Positions 16,933-26,600 of a stretch of DNA of 64,000 bases are shown here, in pieces. How positions within the stretch are numbered: position 1 is the stretch's first letter; each line of letters begins with the position of its first letter. This stretch comes from EB88 sp965199135 (GTDB lineage Bacteria > Acidobacteriota > Terriglobia > Terriglobales > Acidobacteriaceae). The stretch covers positions 124,001 to 188,000 of the forward strand of contig OZ240685.1 in assembly GCA_965199135.1 (NCBI GenBank). Reading direction: 5' to 3'. The position numbers and the translations under genes were made by a program. The notes below the pieces were generated by a model that saw only the letters and a list, made by a program, of their open reading frames with translations, was not told where the DNA came from and made no database searches.

Positions 16933-17922
16933 ATGGGGCAGATGGGTCTGAATACACCAGCAGAGCTTGTTCGTACCGAGGCAGCCGCGCTCCTGGCGCT
17001 CGCAGACCGCCTGGAACAGGCGATGGCCGTCCCCTTCGAGCACGCCGTGACCCTGCTGCTGCAGTGTGGCGAGTCTCGTGGCCGCGTTGTGGTCACCGGC
17101 ATGGGCAAGAGCGGGATCATCGCCCAGAAAGTCGCTGCGACCCTTTCCTCCACGGGCACGCCAGCGTTGTTTCTCCACCCGGCCGAAGCTGTTCACGGTG
17201 ATATCGGCATGCTGGCTGCGGGAGACGTGGTTGTTGCGCTCTCGGCGAGTGGCGAAACCGAGGAACTGCTGCGGCTGCTCGCCACGATCAAGCGAGTGGG
17301 TGACGCGCTGATCACCTTTTGCTGCGAGGCGAACTCGACGCTTGCCCGGGCGAGCGATGTCTGGCTGGACTCGAGCGTAAGCGGCGAGGCCTGCGGCCTT
17401 GGCCTTGCGCCCACTGCATCGACGACGACGATGCTCGCGCTCGGCGATGCGCTCGCCATTGCAGTGTCTCTGCGGAAGGGCTTTCGCGCCGAGGACTTCG
17501 CCCGGCTCCATCCGGGCGGCCGGCTTGGCAAGCAGCTAGCCCCGGTGCGAGAGCTTATGCATACCGGGGACCGCGTGCCACGGGTTCGGCTCAACACTCC
17601 GATGAGCGAAGTGATCGACGAGATGACTCGCGGAAGCCTGGGCCTGACAGTCGTGCTCGATGCGCTGGGCGGGCTGGCGGGGGTGATCAGCGATGGCGAT
17701 CTGCGCAGGATCCTGGTCGCACGCGGGGGCGCTGCCCTTGCCTTGACCGCCGCCGATGTTATGCACCGCGGGCCACGCACGATCCGCCCCGACGAACTCG
17801 CCCCTGCGGCGCTCGCCGTGATGGAGTCGCACCGGATCACCTCGCTTGTGGTGACCGAGGATGGCCACATGGTGGATGGCGTGTTGCACCTGCATGCGCT
17901 GTGGGGGCTTGGGCTGGCTTAG
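16933..17922 (+). CDS. kdsD: Arabinose-5-phosphate isomerase (KpsF/GutQ/KdsD family)
   Basis: The 329-residue protein joins an N-terminal SIS sugar-isomerase domain (RVVVTGMGKSGIIAQKVAATLSS; ALSASGETEELL; LAPTASTTTMLALGDALA; FARLHPGGRLGK) to two CBS domains (MSEVIDEMTRGSLGLTVV and VMHRGPRTIRPDEL). The family turns ribulose 5-phosphate into arabinose 5-phosphate, the first step towards Kdo of lipopolysaccharide. Start is uncertain: ATG 16933 or ATG 16942; an upstream TTG (16906) is less likely. Other Kdo genes are not in the window. Confidence 0.93.
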   Translation: MGQMGLNTPAELVRTEAAALLALADRLEQAMAVPFEHAVTLLLQCGESRGRVVVTGMGKSGIIAQKVAATLSSTGTPALFLHPAEAVHGDIGMLAAGDVVVALSASGETEELLRLLATIKRVGDALITFCCEANSTLARASDVWLDSSVSGEACGLGLAPTASTTTMLALGDALAIAVSLRKGFRAEDFARLHPGGRLGKQLAPVRELMHTGDRVPRVRLNTPMSEVIDEMTRGSLGLTVVLDALGGLAGVISDGDLRRILVARGGAALALTAADVMHRGPRTIRPDELAPAALAVMESHRITSLVVTEDGHMVDGVLHLHALWGLGLA

Positions 17923-18189
17923 TGTTGGCGAGGCCACTCTGCGTGTGGACCAGGTGAGTCCAGTGAGAGTTCGCGCAAGGGACACGCTGTATGCGAGGCG
18001 TAGGCAGATCGTCAGAACACCTGGTGCAGGTCGCGCATGGCAGCAGAAGTCCGCATGGCAACAGCGCCCAGTACCCGGTGAAAACACAGGACTTCGGTGC
18101 GTGTGGCCGAAGCCGGCAGCGAGTTCCACTACTATCTAGCTAGCTCGCGGCGCCGCCGCGGCATCACGGAAAGGCACATACCCGCCGAA

Positions 18190-19959
18190 ATGCATCGCTG
18201 GTCCAAGCTCTTCATCCCCACCCTGCGCGAGGCTCCCTCGGACGCCGAGGTCGCGAGCCACAAGTTTTTTCTGCGGGCTGGCTACGTCCGCCAGCTCGGC
18301 GCCGGGATCTACTCATACCTGTTCCTGGGCCAGCGCTCGGTCAACAAGATCACGGCAATCGTGCGCGAAGAGATGGACCGGATTGGCCAGGAGTTCTTCC
18401 TGCCGGCGATCCTGCCGGCAGACGTCTGGCAGCAGAGCGGCCGCTGGACCACCATGGGCGACAACATGTTCCGGCTCAAGGACCGCAAGGGCGCTGACCT
18501 CTGCCTCGGCATGACGCACGAGGAGGTGATGACCGATATCGCGCGCAAGGAGCTGCGCTCCTACAAGCAGCTGCCGCAGATCTGGTACCAGATCCAGACC
18601 AAGTTCCGTGATGAGCCCCGGCCGAAGTCTGGCCTGCTGCGAGTGCGCCAGTTCCTGATGAAGGACGCCTACTCCTTTGACATCGACGCTGCCGGGCTCG
18701 ATCGCTCCTATGAGTTGCACGACGAGGTCTATCGCCGCATCTTCACGCGGTGCGGGCTCCAGTTCGTCGCCGTCGAGGCCGACTCCGGCGCCATGGGTGG
18801 CTCCCAGTCGCAGGAGTTCATGGTCTACACCGAGGCAGGCGAGGACCTGATCGCGAGCAACCAGGAGACCGGCTACGCGGCCAACATCGAGAAGGCGACC
18901 TCGCGGCTCCGCCCGGTCCAGGACCTCGAGCCGACCGGTGACGGCCAACCGGAGCTGGTACACACGCCAGGCAAGGCCGCGATCGCGGATGTCGCAGAGT
19001 TCTTCGGGATTCTCGCGGCACAGGACATCAAGTGTGTCGCCTACATGGCCGAGGTGCGTGACAAGGACGCGAAAAGCACCTGGCGGCCGGTGGCTGCATT
19101 CCTGCGCGGCGACCATAGTGTGAACGAGACCAAGCTGCTCGGCGCAGTCAACGGAGTCGAGCTGAGAACGATGAACGGCGAGGAGCTCGAACACTGGCTC
19201 CATGGGCCGGCCGGCTATCTTGGGCCTGTCGGACTCCTTCCTGCGAAGACGCTTCATGATGGCAGCGTCACCGTGGTCGTCGATGCAGCGCTTGACGGGC
19301 GCCAGAATCTGGTCTGCGGCGCCAACAAGCAGGACTTTCACTACCGCAACGTCACCCCAGGCCGCGACTTCAGCTGGACCGTGCTCGCCGACATCCGCAA
19401 TGCGGTCGAGGGCGAGGACGCACCGAATGCTCCTGAAGGCGTCCCTGCGCCCCTGCGGATCGGCAAGGCAGTGGAGATCGGGCACATCTTCAAGCTCGGC
19501 TACCGCTACGCCGAAGCGCTCGGAGCGAAGGTGCTCGACCGCAACGGCAAAGAGGTCACGCCGATCATGGGCTCCTATGGCATCGGCATCGAGCGCATCC
19601 TGACGGCGGCGATTGAGCAGGCCGCCGAACGGGCCGGCGAGACCGGCTTCGCGCTGCCTGCGGCGATTGCCCCCTTTGCGGTCGTGATTACAGTGACCAA
19701 CGTCCGCGAGGCCGAACTACTGGCAGCCGGGGAACAGCTGGCCCGGAAGCTGGACCAGGCTGGTCTCGACGTCCTCCTCGATGACCGGGACGAACGCGCC
19801 GGGGTGAAGTTCAAAGACGCGGATCTTATCGGCGTCCCCCTGCGTATCAACATCGGTAAAAAGCTGGCAGAGGGTTTGGTGGAGCTCGTGGACCGGCGCG
19901 CCGGGACGACCGAAGACATCGCGCTCGACGCGGTGGCGGGACGGCTCGGCGCGCTGTAG
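18190..19959 (+). CDS. proS: Prolyl-tRNA synthetase, long bacterial form
   Basis: A 589-residue class II synthetase. MHRWSKLFIPTLREAPSDAEV is the usual N-terminus. Motif 2 is FRDEPRPKSGLLRVRQFLMKDAYSF and motif 3 GSYGIGIERILTAAIEQ. The roughly 180-residue insertion between them (about 230-400) is the editing domain of the long form, and the C-terminus is the anticodon-binding domain. ATG 18190 is chosen to match the family; the frame is open 31 codons upstream without a plausible start. The 267 bp before it hold no gene and no T-box leader. Confidence 0.97.
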   Translation: MHRWSKLFIPTLREAPSDAEVASHKFFLRAGYVRQLGAGIYSYLFLGQRSVNKITAIVREEMDRIGQEFFLPAILPADVWQQSGRWTTMGDNMFRLKDRKGADLCLGMTHEEVMTDIARKELRSYKQLPQIWYQIQTKFRDEPRPKSGLLRVRQFLMKDAYSFDIDAAGLDRSYELHDEVYRRIFTRCGLQFVAVEADSGAMGGSQSQEFMVYTEAGEDLIASNQETGYAANIEKATSRLRPVQDLEPTGDGQPELVHTPGKAAIADVAEFFGILAAQDIKCVAYMAEVRDKDAKSTWRPVAAFLRGDHSVNETKLLGAVNGVELRTMNGEELEHWLHGPAGYLGPVGLLPAKTLHDGSVTVVVDAALDGRQNLVCGANKQDFHYRNVTPGRDFSWTVLADIRNAVEGEDAPNAPEGVPAPLRIGKAVEIGHIFKLGYRYAEALGAKVLDRNGKEVTPIMGSYGIGIERILTAAIEQAAERAGETGFALPAAIAPFAVVITVTNVREAELLAAGEQLARKLDQAGLDVLLDDRDERAGVKFKDADLIGVPLRINIGKKLAEGLVELVDRRAGTTEDIALDAVAGRLGAL

Positions 19960-20101
19960 ATTTCCCGGGCGCCACGGTTGCGTCCCGGCCAGAGAACGCG
20001 TCCAATAGCAGTCGTCGCGACCTCGACGGTTGCAGGCGCATACGGCAGCGCGAGGAAAACTCCTGCGCTCCGAAGAAGCACGATAAAAGGCGGTTAGCTG
20101 C

Positions 20102-22726
20102 TTGGCCATCCGGATTGCTGTTCCCCGCCCTCCTGCAGGGCAAAGACATAGTTCCATGCGACGGCTTGGACTCGTGGTGCTGGCGGCACTTGCTGTCATT
20201 CTGCTCGCCGGCGCGGCGGTTTTCGGCTTTTATTACCATAAGTACGGCGTGATCGTGGACCAGCGTCTCGAGAAGCCGCTCTTCGCCGACACTGCGCAGA
20301 TCTACGCTGCCGCCCGCCAGGTGCGCACGGGCCAGAAGCTCACCGCAGCCACGGTTGCGGCGCAGCTGCGCTCGGCCGGGTACACCGACGACGCCAGCGC
20401 GAACAAGAGCCTGATGGGCACCTTCGCGGCCAATGCGAACAGCATCACCATCCGCCCCGGCCCGCAGAGCTTCCACGCACCTGAAGACGCGACCATCACC
20501 TTCGATGATGGCAAGGTGCAGCAGATCACGGCGACAAGCGGAGAGCAGCTGGCCAGCTATGCGCTCGAACCGCTGCTGATCACGGGGCTGTCTGACCAGA
20601 CTCGTACCAAGCGCCACCTGATCACCTACGACCAGTTCCCGAAGTATCTTGTACCCGCTGTGACCTCGATCGAGGACCGGCGTTTCTTCTCGCATGGCGG
20701 GGTCGACTACTACCGGTTAGTGGGTGCTGCGCGCGCGGATCTGCTCCACCATCGCCTTGGTGAAGGTGGATCCACGCTGACGATGCAGCTGGCACGTGGT
20801 TTCTTCCTGACCCCGGCAAAGCACTTCAAGCGCAAGATGCTGGAGATCCTCATCACCTGGCATCTTGAACACCGCTTCAACAAGGAGCAGATCTTCCAGC
20901 TCTACGCGAACGAGATTCCACTCGGACAAGCCGGTTCGTTTGCGATCAATGGCTTCGGTGAAGCGTCGGAGGTGTACTTCGGCAAGGATGTCAGCAAGCT
21001 GAACCTGCCCGAGTGTGCGCTGCTCGCCGGGATGATCCAGAGCCCCAGCCGTTTGAACCCGATGCGTCACCCGGTGCGCGCCGTCGAACGCCGCAACGTC
21101 GTGCTCGACAGCATGGTTGAGACAGGGGCCATCAGCAAGGAAGAGGCGGAGGAAGCGAAAGCCTCGCCGCTGAAGCTCGCCTCGCAAAGCGTGCAGCAGG
21201 ACCAGGCTCCCTACTTTGTCGATCTGGTACGCGATCAGATTGCTGCACGCCTGGGCGATAGCAACTGGAACCAGGAAGGACTGCGCATCTACACCTCGCT
21301 CGACCCGCAGCTGCAGGCCGCAGCGACCGCGGCGGTTGAGGAGGGGATGAAGCATGTAGACGCACTCGTTGAAAGGCGGCATGCGAAAGATATCGCCGAT
21401 GGCCAGCCGGTCACGTATCCCCAGGTAGCATTGATCGCACTCGATCCGCATACCGGGCAGATCCTTGCGCTGGTCGGGGGCCGCAACTACGGCGAGTCGC
21501 AGCTGAACCATGCCGTGGCGCACCGTCCCACTGGCTCCATCTTCAAGCCATTCGTGTACGCGGCAGCCTTCAACTCGTCCCTGGCTGGCACACAGTTGAC
21601 GCAGCCGGATGGTTCCTCCGTCATCTTCTCGCCCGCCATGATGCTCCCGAATGATCAGCAGACCTTCACCTATGGCAATGGCCAGACCTATACACCGCGC
21701 AACTTCGAGGGTGTGTACCAGGATCAGGTGACCGCCACCTATGCGCTGAAGAAGTCAGAAAACAACGCGACCATAGCGCTCGCGCAGATGGTTGGGTTCG
21801 GCAACGTTGCCGCCCTGGCGCGCGATGCCGGAATTGTGAATGCGCGAGGAACACCAGCGGTGGCCCTCGGCTCGTACGACGCGACGCCAATCGAGATGGC
21901 CGGTGCGTACACCGCCTTCGCGAACAATGGGGTCGTCATCAAGCCCTGGATGCTCGCCTCGATCCGCACCGCAACCGGAGACCCGGTGCAGGACTTCTCC
22001 GCGCAGAGCCACCCGGTCCTTGATCCTCGCGTCGCCTTCCTGACGACCAGCATGATGGAGGCCGTGATCAACTCGGGCACCGGGTACGCGGCACGGCAGG
22101 CAGGCTTCACCGCGCCAGCTGCCGGCAAGACCGGTACGTCAAACGACGCGTGGTTCGCTGGCTATACGAGCAACCTGATCTGCATCATCTGGATCGGGAA
22201 CGACGATAACTCCGATATCAAGCTCCAGGGCGCAGACGCAGCCGCACCGATGTGGGGCAACTTCATGAAGCGCGCCGTTGCACTGCCGCAGTACAGCGAC
22301 ACCAAGGACTTTGTCCCGCCGTCAGGTGTTTCGGTCGTGAAGCTCGACAAAGCAACGAACCTGCTTGCCGACGACAGCTGCCCGGATGATTACACTGCTG
22401 CCTTCCTGGATGGAACCGCACCCACAAGTACCTGCGATCAGCCGGCAAACGATCAGCGCAATATCTTCCAGAAGATCTTTGGCATCGGGCATGATCAACC
22501 CGCGCAGGGTCCGCAACAGCAGCCAGGTGCTGCCGGAACACAACCTCTGCCGCCGCAGGCTGTACATGCTGCCGCGCCGCCTGCGCCCGCTGCTCAAAAC
22601 GGGACCGCTGCTCCCGCACCAGCACAGCCGACCGACGAGAAGAAGCCCGGCTTCTTTGGACGCCTCTTCGGCCACAAGCCCAAGGAAGAGCCTGCGCAGC
22701 CGCAACAACAGCAACCGCAGCAGTAG
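20102..22726 (+). CDS. Class A penicillin-binding protein, PBP1B-like
   Basis: Bifunctional peptidoglycan synthase. A short basic N-terminus and one membrane anchor (about 20-42) lead to a UB2H-like regulatory domain (about 55-165). The GT51 glycosyltransferase has EDRRFFSHGGVD (Glu near 190) and GGSTLTMQLARGFFL. The transpeptidase has SIFK (Ser near 478), SEN (near 550) and KTGTS (near 675). A Gln/Pro-rich tail follows. The start is TTG 20102 or ATG 20156; the former keeps the basic cytoplasmic residues. A UB2H domain usually implies an outer-membrane lipoprotein activator; none is seen nearby. Confidence 0.95.
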   Translation: MAIRIAVPRPPAGQRHSSMRRLGLVVLAALAVILLAGAAVFGFYYHKYGVIVDQRLEKPLFADTAQIYAAARQVRTGQKLTAATVAAQLRSAGYTDDASANKSLMGTFAANANSITIRPGPQSFHAPEDATITFDDGKVQQITATSGEQLASYALEPLLITGLSDQTRTKRHLITYDQFPKYLVPAVTSIEDRRFFSHGGVDYYRLVGAARADLLHHRLGEGGSTLTMQLARGFFLTPAKHFKRKMLEILITWHLEHRFNKEQIFQLYANEIPLGQAGSFAINGFGEASEVYFGKDVSKLNLPECALLAGMIQSPSRLNPMRHPVRAVERRNVVLDSMVETGAISKEEAEEAKASPLKLASQSVQQDQAPYFVDLVRDQIAARLGDSNWNQEGLRIYTSLDPQLQAAATAAVEEGMKHVDALVERRHAKDIADGQPVTYPQVALIALDPHTGQILALVGGRNYGESQLNHAVAHRPTGSIFKPFVYAAAFNSSLAGTQLTQPDGSSVIFSPAMMLPNDQQTFTYGNGQTYTPRNFEGVYQDQVTATYALKKSENNATIALAQMVGFGNVAALARDAGIVNARGTPAVALGSYDATPIEMAGAYTAFANNGVVIKPWMLASIRTATGDPVQDFSAQSHPVLDPRVAFLTTSMMEAVINSGTGYAARQAGFTAPAAGKTGTSNDAWFAGYTSNLICIIWIGNDDNSDIKLQGADAAAPMWGNFMKRAVALPQYSDTKDFVPPSGVSVVKLDKATNLLADDSCPDDYTAAFLDGTAPTSTCDQPANDQRNIFQKIFGIGHDQPAQGPQQQPGAAGTQPLPPQAVHAAAPPAPAAQNGTAAPAPAQPTDEKKPGFFGRLFGHKPKEEPAQPQQQQPQQ

Positions 22727-22731
22727 CAGAT

Positions 22732-23616
22732 TCAGCAGCCGACGCGTTTGCGGCCATTCGTGACCGCCCACCCCTGCACGAGCGCATCTCCCGGCTGGCA
22801 CTGCGGACACCAGTAGGTTGAGCGCGCGTCGGGCCCTTGTTTGCGCTGCAGCACGGCCGTTCCGCAGCGCCGGCACGGTTGACCTTGCCGACCGTACACC
22901 CAGAGGCGCGAGGCCTGGTCTGCAGAGCGTGTGGTTCGGCGCGCCCCGGTGTAGGTGAGGATCTTGTCCTCGGAGTTAGTCTGCACGTTCTCAGAGATCA
23001 ACTTCTTCGACTGGTACAAGAGGCAGTCCAACTCTGCCGGCGTGAGCGACGACACCATCCGAAATGGGTGCACGCCACACAGGAAGCACACCTCGACCTT
23101 GTATACGTTGCCGAGCCCGGCAATCACCCGCTGGTTGAGCAGAACGCTTGCAATCTCCTCTTCAGGTCGCGCAAGCACGCGCGCACGCGCCTCCGCTTCG
23201 TCGTAGTCGTCGCGCAAGAGGTCGGGGCCGAGCTTGGGGATCATGCTGTTGCGCTCGAGCGTACGGGCGTTGAAGAACTTGGCAACCGGCACATTGAACG
23301 CAACGGCCTCGAAATCCTCGACGCGGATGACACAACGCATGCCGCGACGGGGCACACGCCAGCGCTCGCCTACGCGGTAGATGTGCCACGAACCACTCAT
23401 CAACATATGTGTAACCAGGATGAGGTCGCCGGAGAAGAAGATCATCAGCCACTTGCCGCGGGCCTCGATGTTCTCGATCGTGCGACCGGCGAGGGACATG
23501 TTGTCATCGACACTTGCCAGCGGCGCGAGTGCAGTCTCGAAATGCGTCACAACCTTGCCGGTCAGGGCCTTACCCAGCGCGCGCGCCGAGCGATAAATTG
23601 TGTCTCCTTCAGGCAT
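22732..23616 (-). CDS. nei: Endonuclease VIII-like DNA glycosylase (Fpg/Nei family)
   Basis: A 294-residue base-excision repair glycosylase/AP lyase. The N-terminus PEGD puts catalytic Pro2 and Glu3 where Nei has them. The helix-two-turn-helix is LLNQRVIAGLGNVYKVEVCF, and a C-terminal zinc finger has four Cys (CRRCGTAVL..YWCPQC). The opening MPEGDTIYR is like the Nei2 branch of actinobacteria. The start is 3 nt after the stop of lhr, so the two form an operon; the same pairing is known in mycobacteria. It probably removes oxidised pyrimidines. Confidence 0.94.
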   Translation of the reverse strand: MPEGDTIYRSARALGKALTGKVVTHFETALAPLASVDDNMSLAGRTIENIEARGKWLMIFFSGDLILVTHMLMSGSWHIYRVGERWRVPRRGMRCVIRVEDFEAVAFNVPVAKFFNARTLERNSMIPKLGPDLLRDDYDEAEARARVLARPEEEIASVLLNQRVIAGLGNVYKVEVCFLCGVHPFRMVSSLTPAELDCLLYQSKKLISENVQTNSEDKILTYTGARRTTRSADQASRLWVYGRQGQPCRRCGTAVLQRKQGPDARSTYWCPQCQPGDALVQGWAVTNGRKRVGC

Positions 23617-23619
23617 GGT

Positions 23620-26600
23620 CTAGTGCACTCCTCCTGCGACCGGCCGGCTTGTGGCGTTCAGGGACGTAAGCACACGACGGACATTGAAGCCCATCGGCGC
23701 CGCCTGGAAGCCAGCGTCCTGCAGGATACGCGCGATCCAGTGCAGATGGGTTGGTTGGCCATTGATCGTCGCGAGCAACAGTCCGCCACGCTGCTGCGCC
23801 TCGGTGCCGGTGCGCATCTCCTCCTGCGTGGCTGCGGCGAGGAATGCGGCGAGATCCCGCGCAGCACGTGAGCGATCCGGCTCGTCGGCAGGCAGGAAAA
23901 ACTGCACGTGCGGATTGCCCCTGCGCAGGTAGGCGACCAACTCTCCGTTGCGCAGCACAACACTTGCACCCGCACTTCGAGTGAGCGTGCGCACTGCGCT
24001 TGGGTCCTGTGCTTCGCTGTCCTCCGCCGCAGGCCAGCGCAGAACCGAACCATACGGATTTGCAGGATCTGTAACCGCAAGCATTACCATTTCTGCTTCC
24101 TCTGACTGTGCGCCCGAGCGAAGCGACCGCAGCAGATCCACCGCGGCCGGAAGAGCGAACTGTGTCGCGCCAAGCGCGGCCACAAAGTAGCCGCGCCGGA
24201 TTTTGCCGCTCTCTTCCATCGCCTTGAGCACGTCGTACACGGCGCTGAAGCCCCCGGGAAGATTCTCACTCGCAACACTCTCGCGTGTGAGCACGCCGTA
24301 GCGATTCAGCAGCTGCTGCGTGATCGCGTGGCTCCACTCGGTCTGCGAGGCAAGCTGGTCGCCGGCAGGCAGAAGCGTCCAGCGCCCCTGCGCGCTTGGT
24401 GGCGTGGTGCGGCGCGAGCGAAAATTGTGCGTGACCTGGTTGTGCGCGCGCTTTGAACTTCGCTGCGAGGCTGCGGGCTTCTGCACGTAGGCACGCAGCG
24501 CATGAAAGGTGTCATTCGTGACGATGCCGCGCCATACCAGCGACCATAAGGCGTCGAGCGTTTCCCCAGGGTAGCCACCGCCTACTGCATCATGCAGCTG
24601 CGCAAAAAACATCGCACCGCCGCGGCCAAGCTGCGCCACCAGCTGCTGCTCGCGTTCGGACAGCGGCTCTGCATCCGCCGCGGCAGGCCCTCGCAGCGTT
24701 GGCAGCATGTCTGCAAGATAAAGAGCAATGCGGCCATCATGCTCGCCAAGTGGGTCAAGGCCGCACCAGGTGACCTCACCGGCAGCAATCAGCGTATCGA
24801 GATCGCCCGGCGTGTAGCGCACCACGCGCGACGGCAGAATGGAACTCTCTATGAGTGAGGCAACAAGCGGCGCGCCCTGCAACTGCTCGATTGTGTCGAG
24901 CAGTGCGTCGAGACCTCGACGCTTCTGCAGCACTCCCTGCCAGTGTGTGCCAAGACGCGCGAGCATCTGCTGCTCGACCGGCTCCACCTCCTTGCGCAGA
25001 CGTGCAAGCGACTTGCGCCGAATGAGACGCAGCACCTCGGCGTCGCACCACTCGCGATGCACGCCACCCGGGCGAAATCCTCCCTCAACAACTCGACCGT
25101 CGAGCAGAAGCTGTCGGAGAGCGGCGTCAGCGATCTGCCCATCGAGCGCAAAGCGCGCCTGCACCTCCTGCAGGGTGAACGGACCATGCGTGCGGGCGTA
25201 GCGGCGCACCAGCTCCAGCACCGGCGTCGCTACCGTGGTGAGCATCGCTGTCGGCAGGCCGGGCGGCAACGGGATACCGAGCGCATCGCGGTACCGCGCA
25301 GCATCTTCCACGGCGATCAGCCGCTTCTCGCCTGTGATGCGCACTTCAAGCACACGCCTGGCGCGCAGCAAGCGTTCGAGCGCATCGAACACCTCCGCAG
25401 ACGTGGTTCGCTTTCGCAACTCTTCTCGTGACAGATCGCCGAGGCGCAGGAGGAGGTCGTGCATCGCGTCCATCGAGCGAGCGTGGCCCATCTCGCCCAG
25501 CGACTGCAGCATTTCTTCGACCTCCGCAATCGCTTCCGGATCGAGTAGTTCACGCAGGTCTGCATCGCCCATCAGCTCACGCAGCTGTTCCTGGTCAATC
25601 GAGAGCGCCTGCGCGCGACGCTCTGCGAGCGGCGCGTCGCCGTCGTAGATGTAGTTGGCGACATAGGAGAAGAGCAGCGAGGACGCGAAGGGAGATGGCG
25701 TCCGTGTATCGGCAACGTGAACCCGGATCTGCCGCTTCTCCACTGCACGCAGAGTCTCAAGAAACGCCGGCATGTCGAAGACATCGCGCATGCACTCGCG
25801 ATACGCCTCCAGCAGCATAGGGAAGGACGCGTAGCGCGATGCCACTGCAAGCAGGTCATAGGCGCGCTTACGCTGCTGCCAGAGCGGCGCCCTGCCCTGC
25901 GCACGGCGACGCGGCAGCAGCAAGGCACGCGCCGCGCTCTCCCGGAACTTCGCCGCGAACAGCGCGGTCGCACCGAGCTGCCGGAGCACGTGCGCGGTCG
26001 CTTCCTCGGCGTCCAGCAGCAGCATATCCGCATCCGGCGCCTTGTCTGACTCCGGGAAGCGCAGGACGAAGCCATCGTCCGCCCACATCACCTCGACATC
26101 AGGACCACCACTCGCACGGATACGCCCGGTTACGGCCATTGCCCACGGGGCATGCACACGCGAGCCGAAGGGAGTGAGCACGCAGACACGCCAGTCCCCG
26201 AGTTCGTCGCGTACCCGCTCGATCACGATGGTGCGATCATCTGGCACCACGCTGGTGGCAATCTCCTGGTCTGCGAGGTAGCGCAGCAGGTTCTCCGCAG
26301 CCTTGGCATCCAGGTCGTGCTCGCGGACCAGGCGGGTCAGCGCGACATTGTGCGGCAGCGCCCGGAGCTCGCGCATGAGCACACCGATGCGACGGCCAAA
26401 CTCGAGCGGGCGCCCGGCATTGTCCCCATGCCAGAAGGGCATCTTGCCCGGCTCGCCTGGCGCCGGTGATACGAGCACCTTGTCGTGCGTGATCTCGTCA
26501 ATGCGCCAGGTGCTCGCGCCGAGAATGAAGGTATCGCCGGTGCGGCTTTCAAAGACCATCTCCTCATCGAGTTCACCGACGCGGATCGGCTTCTTCTCAG

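Noticed and set aside
17923..18189. T-box leader upstream of proS
   Set aside because: No specifier-loop or antiterminator consensus and no terminator hairpin with T-run is visible.
18313..19485. 390-codon frame antisense to proS
   Set aside because: Shadow frame; the plus strand has all class II synthetase motifs.
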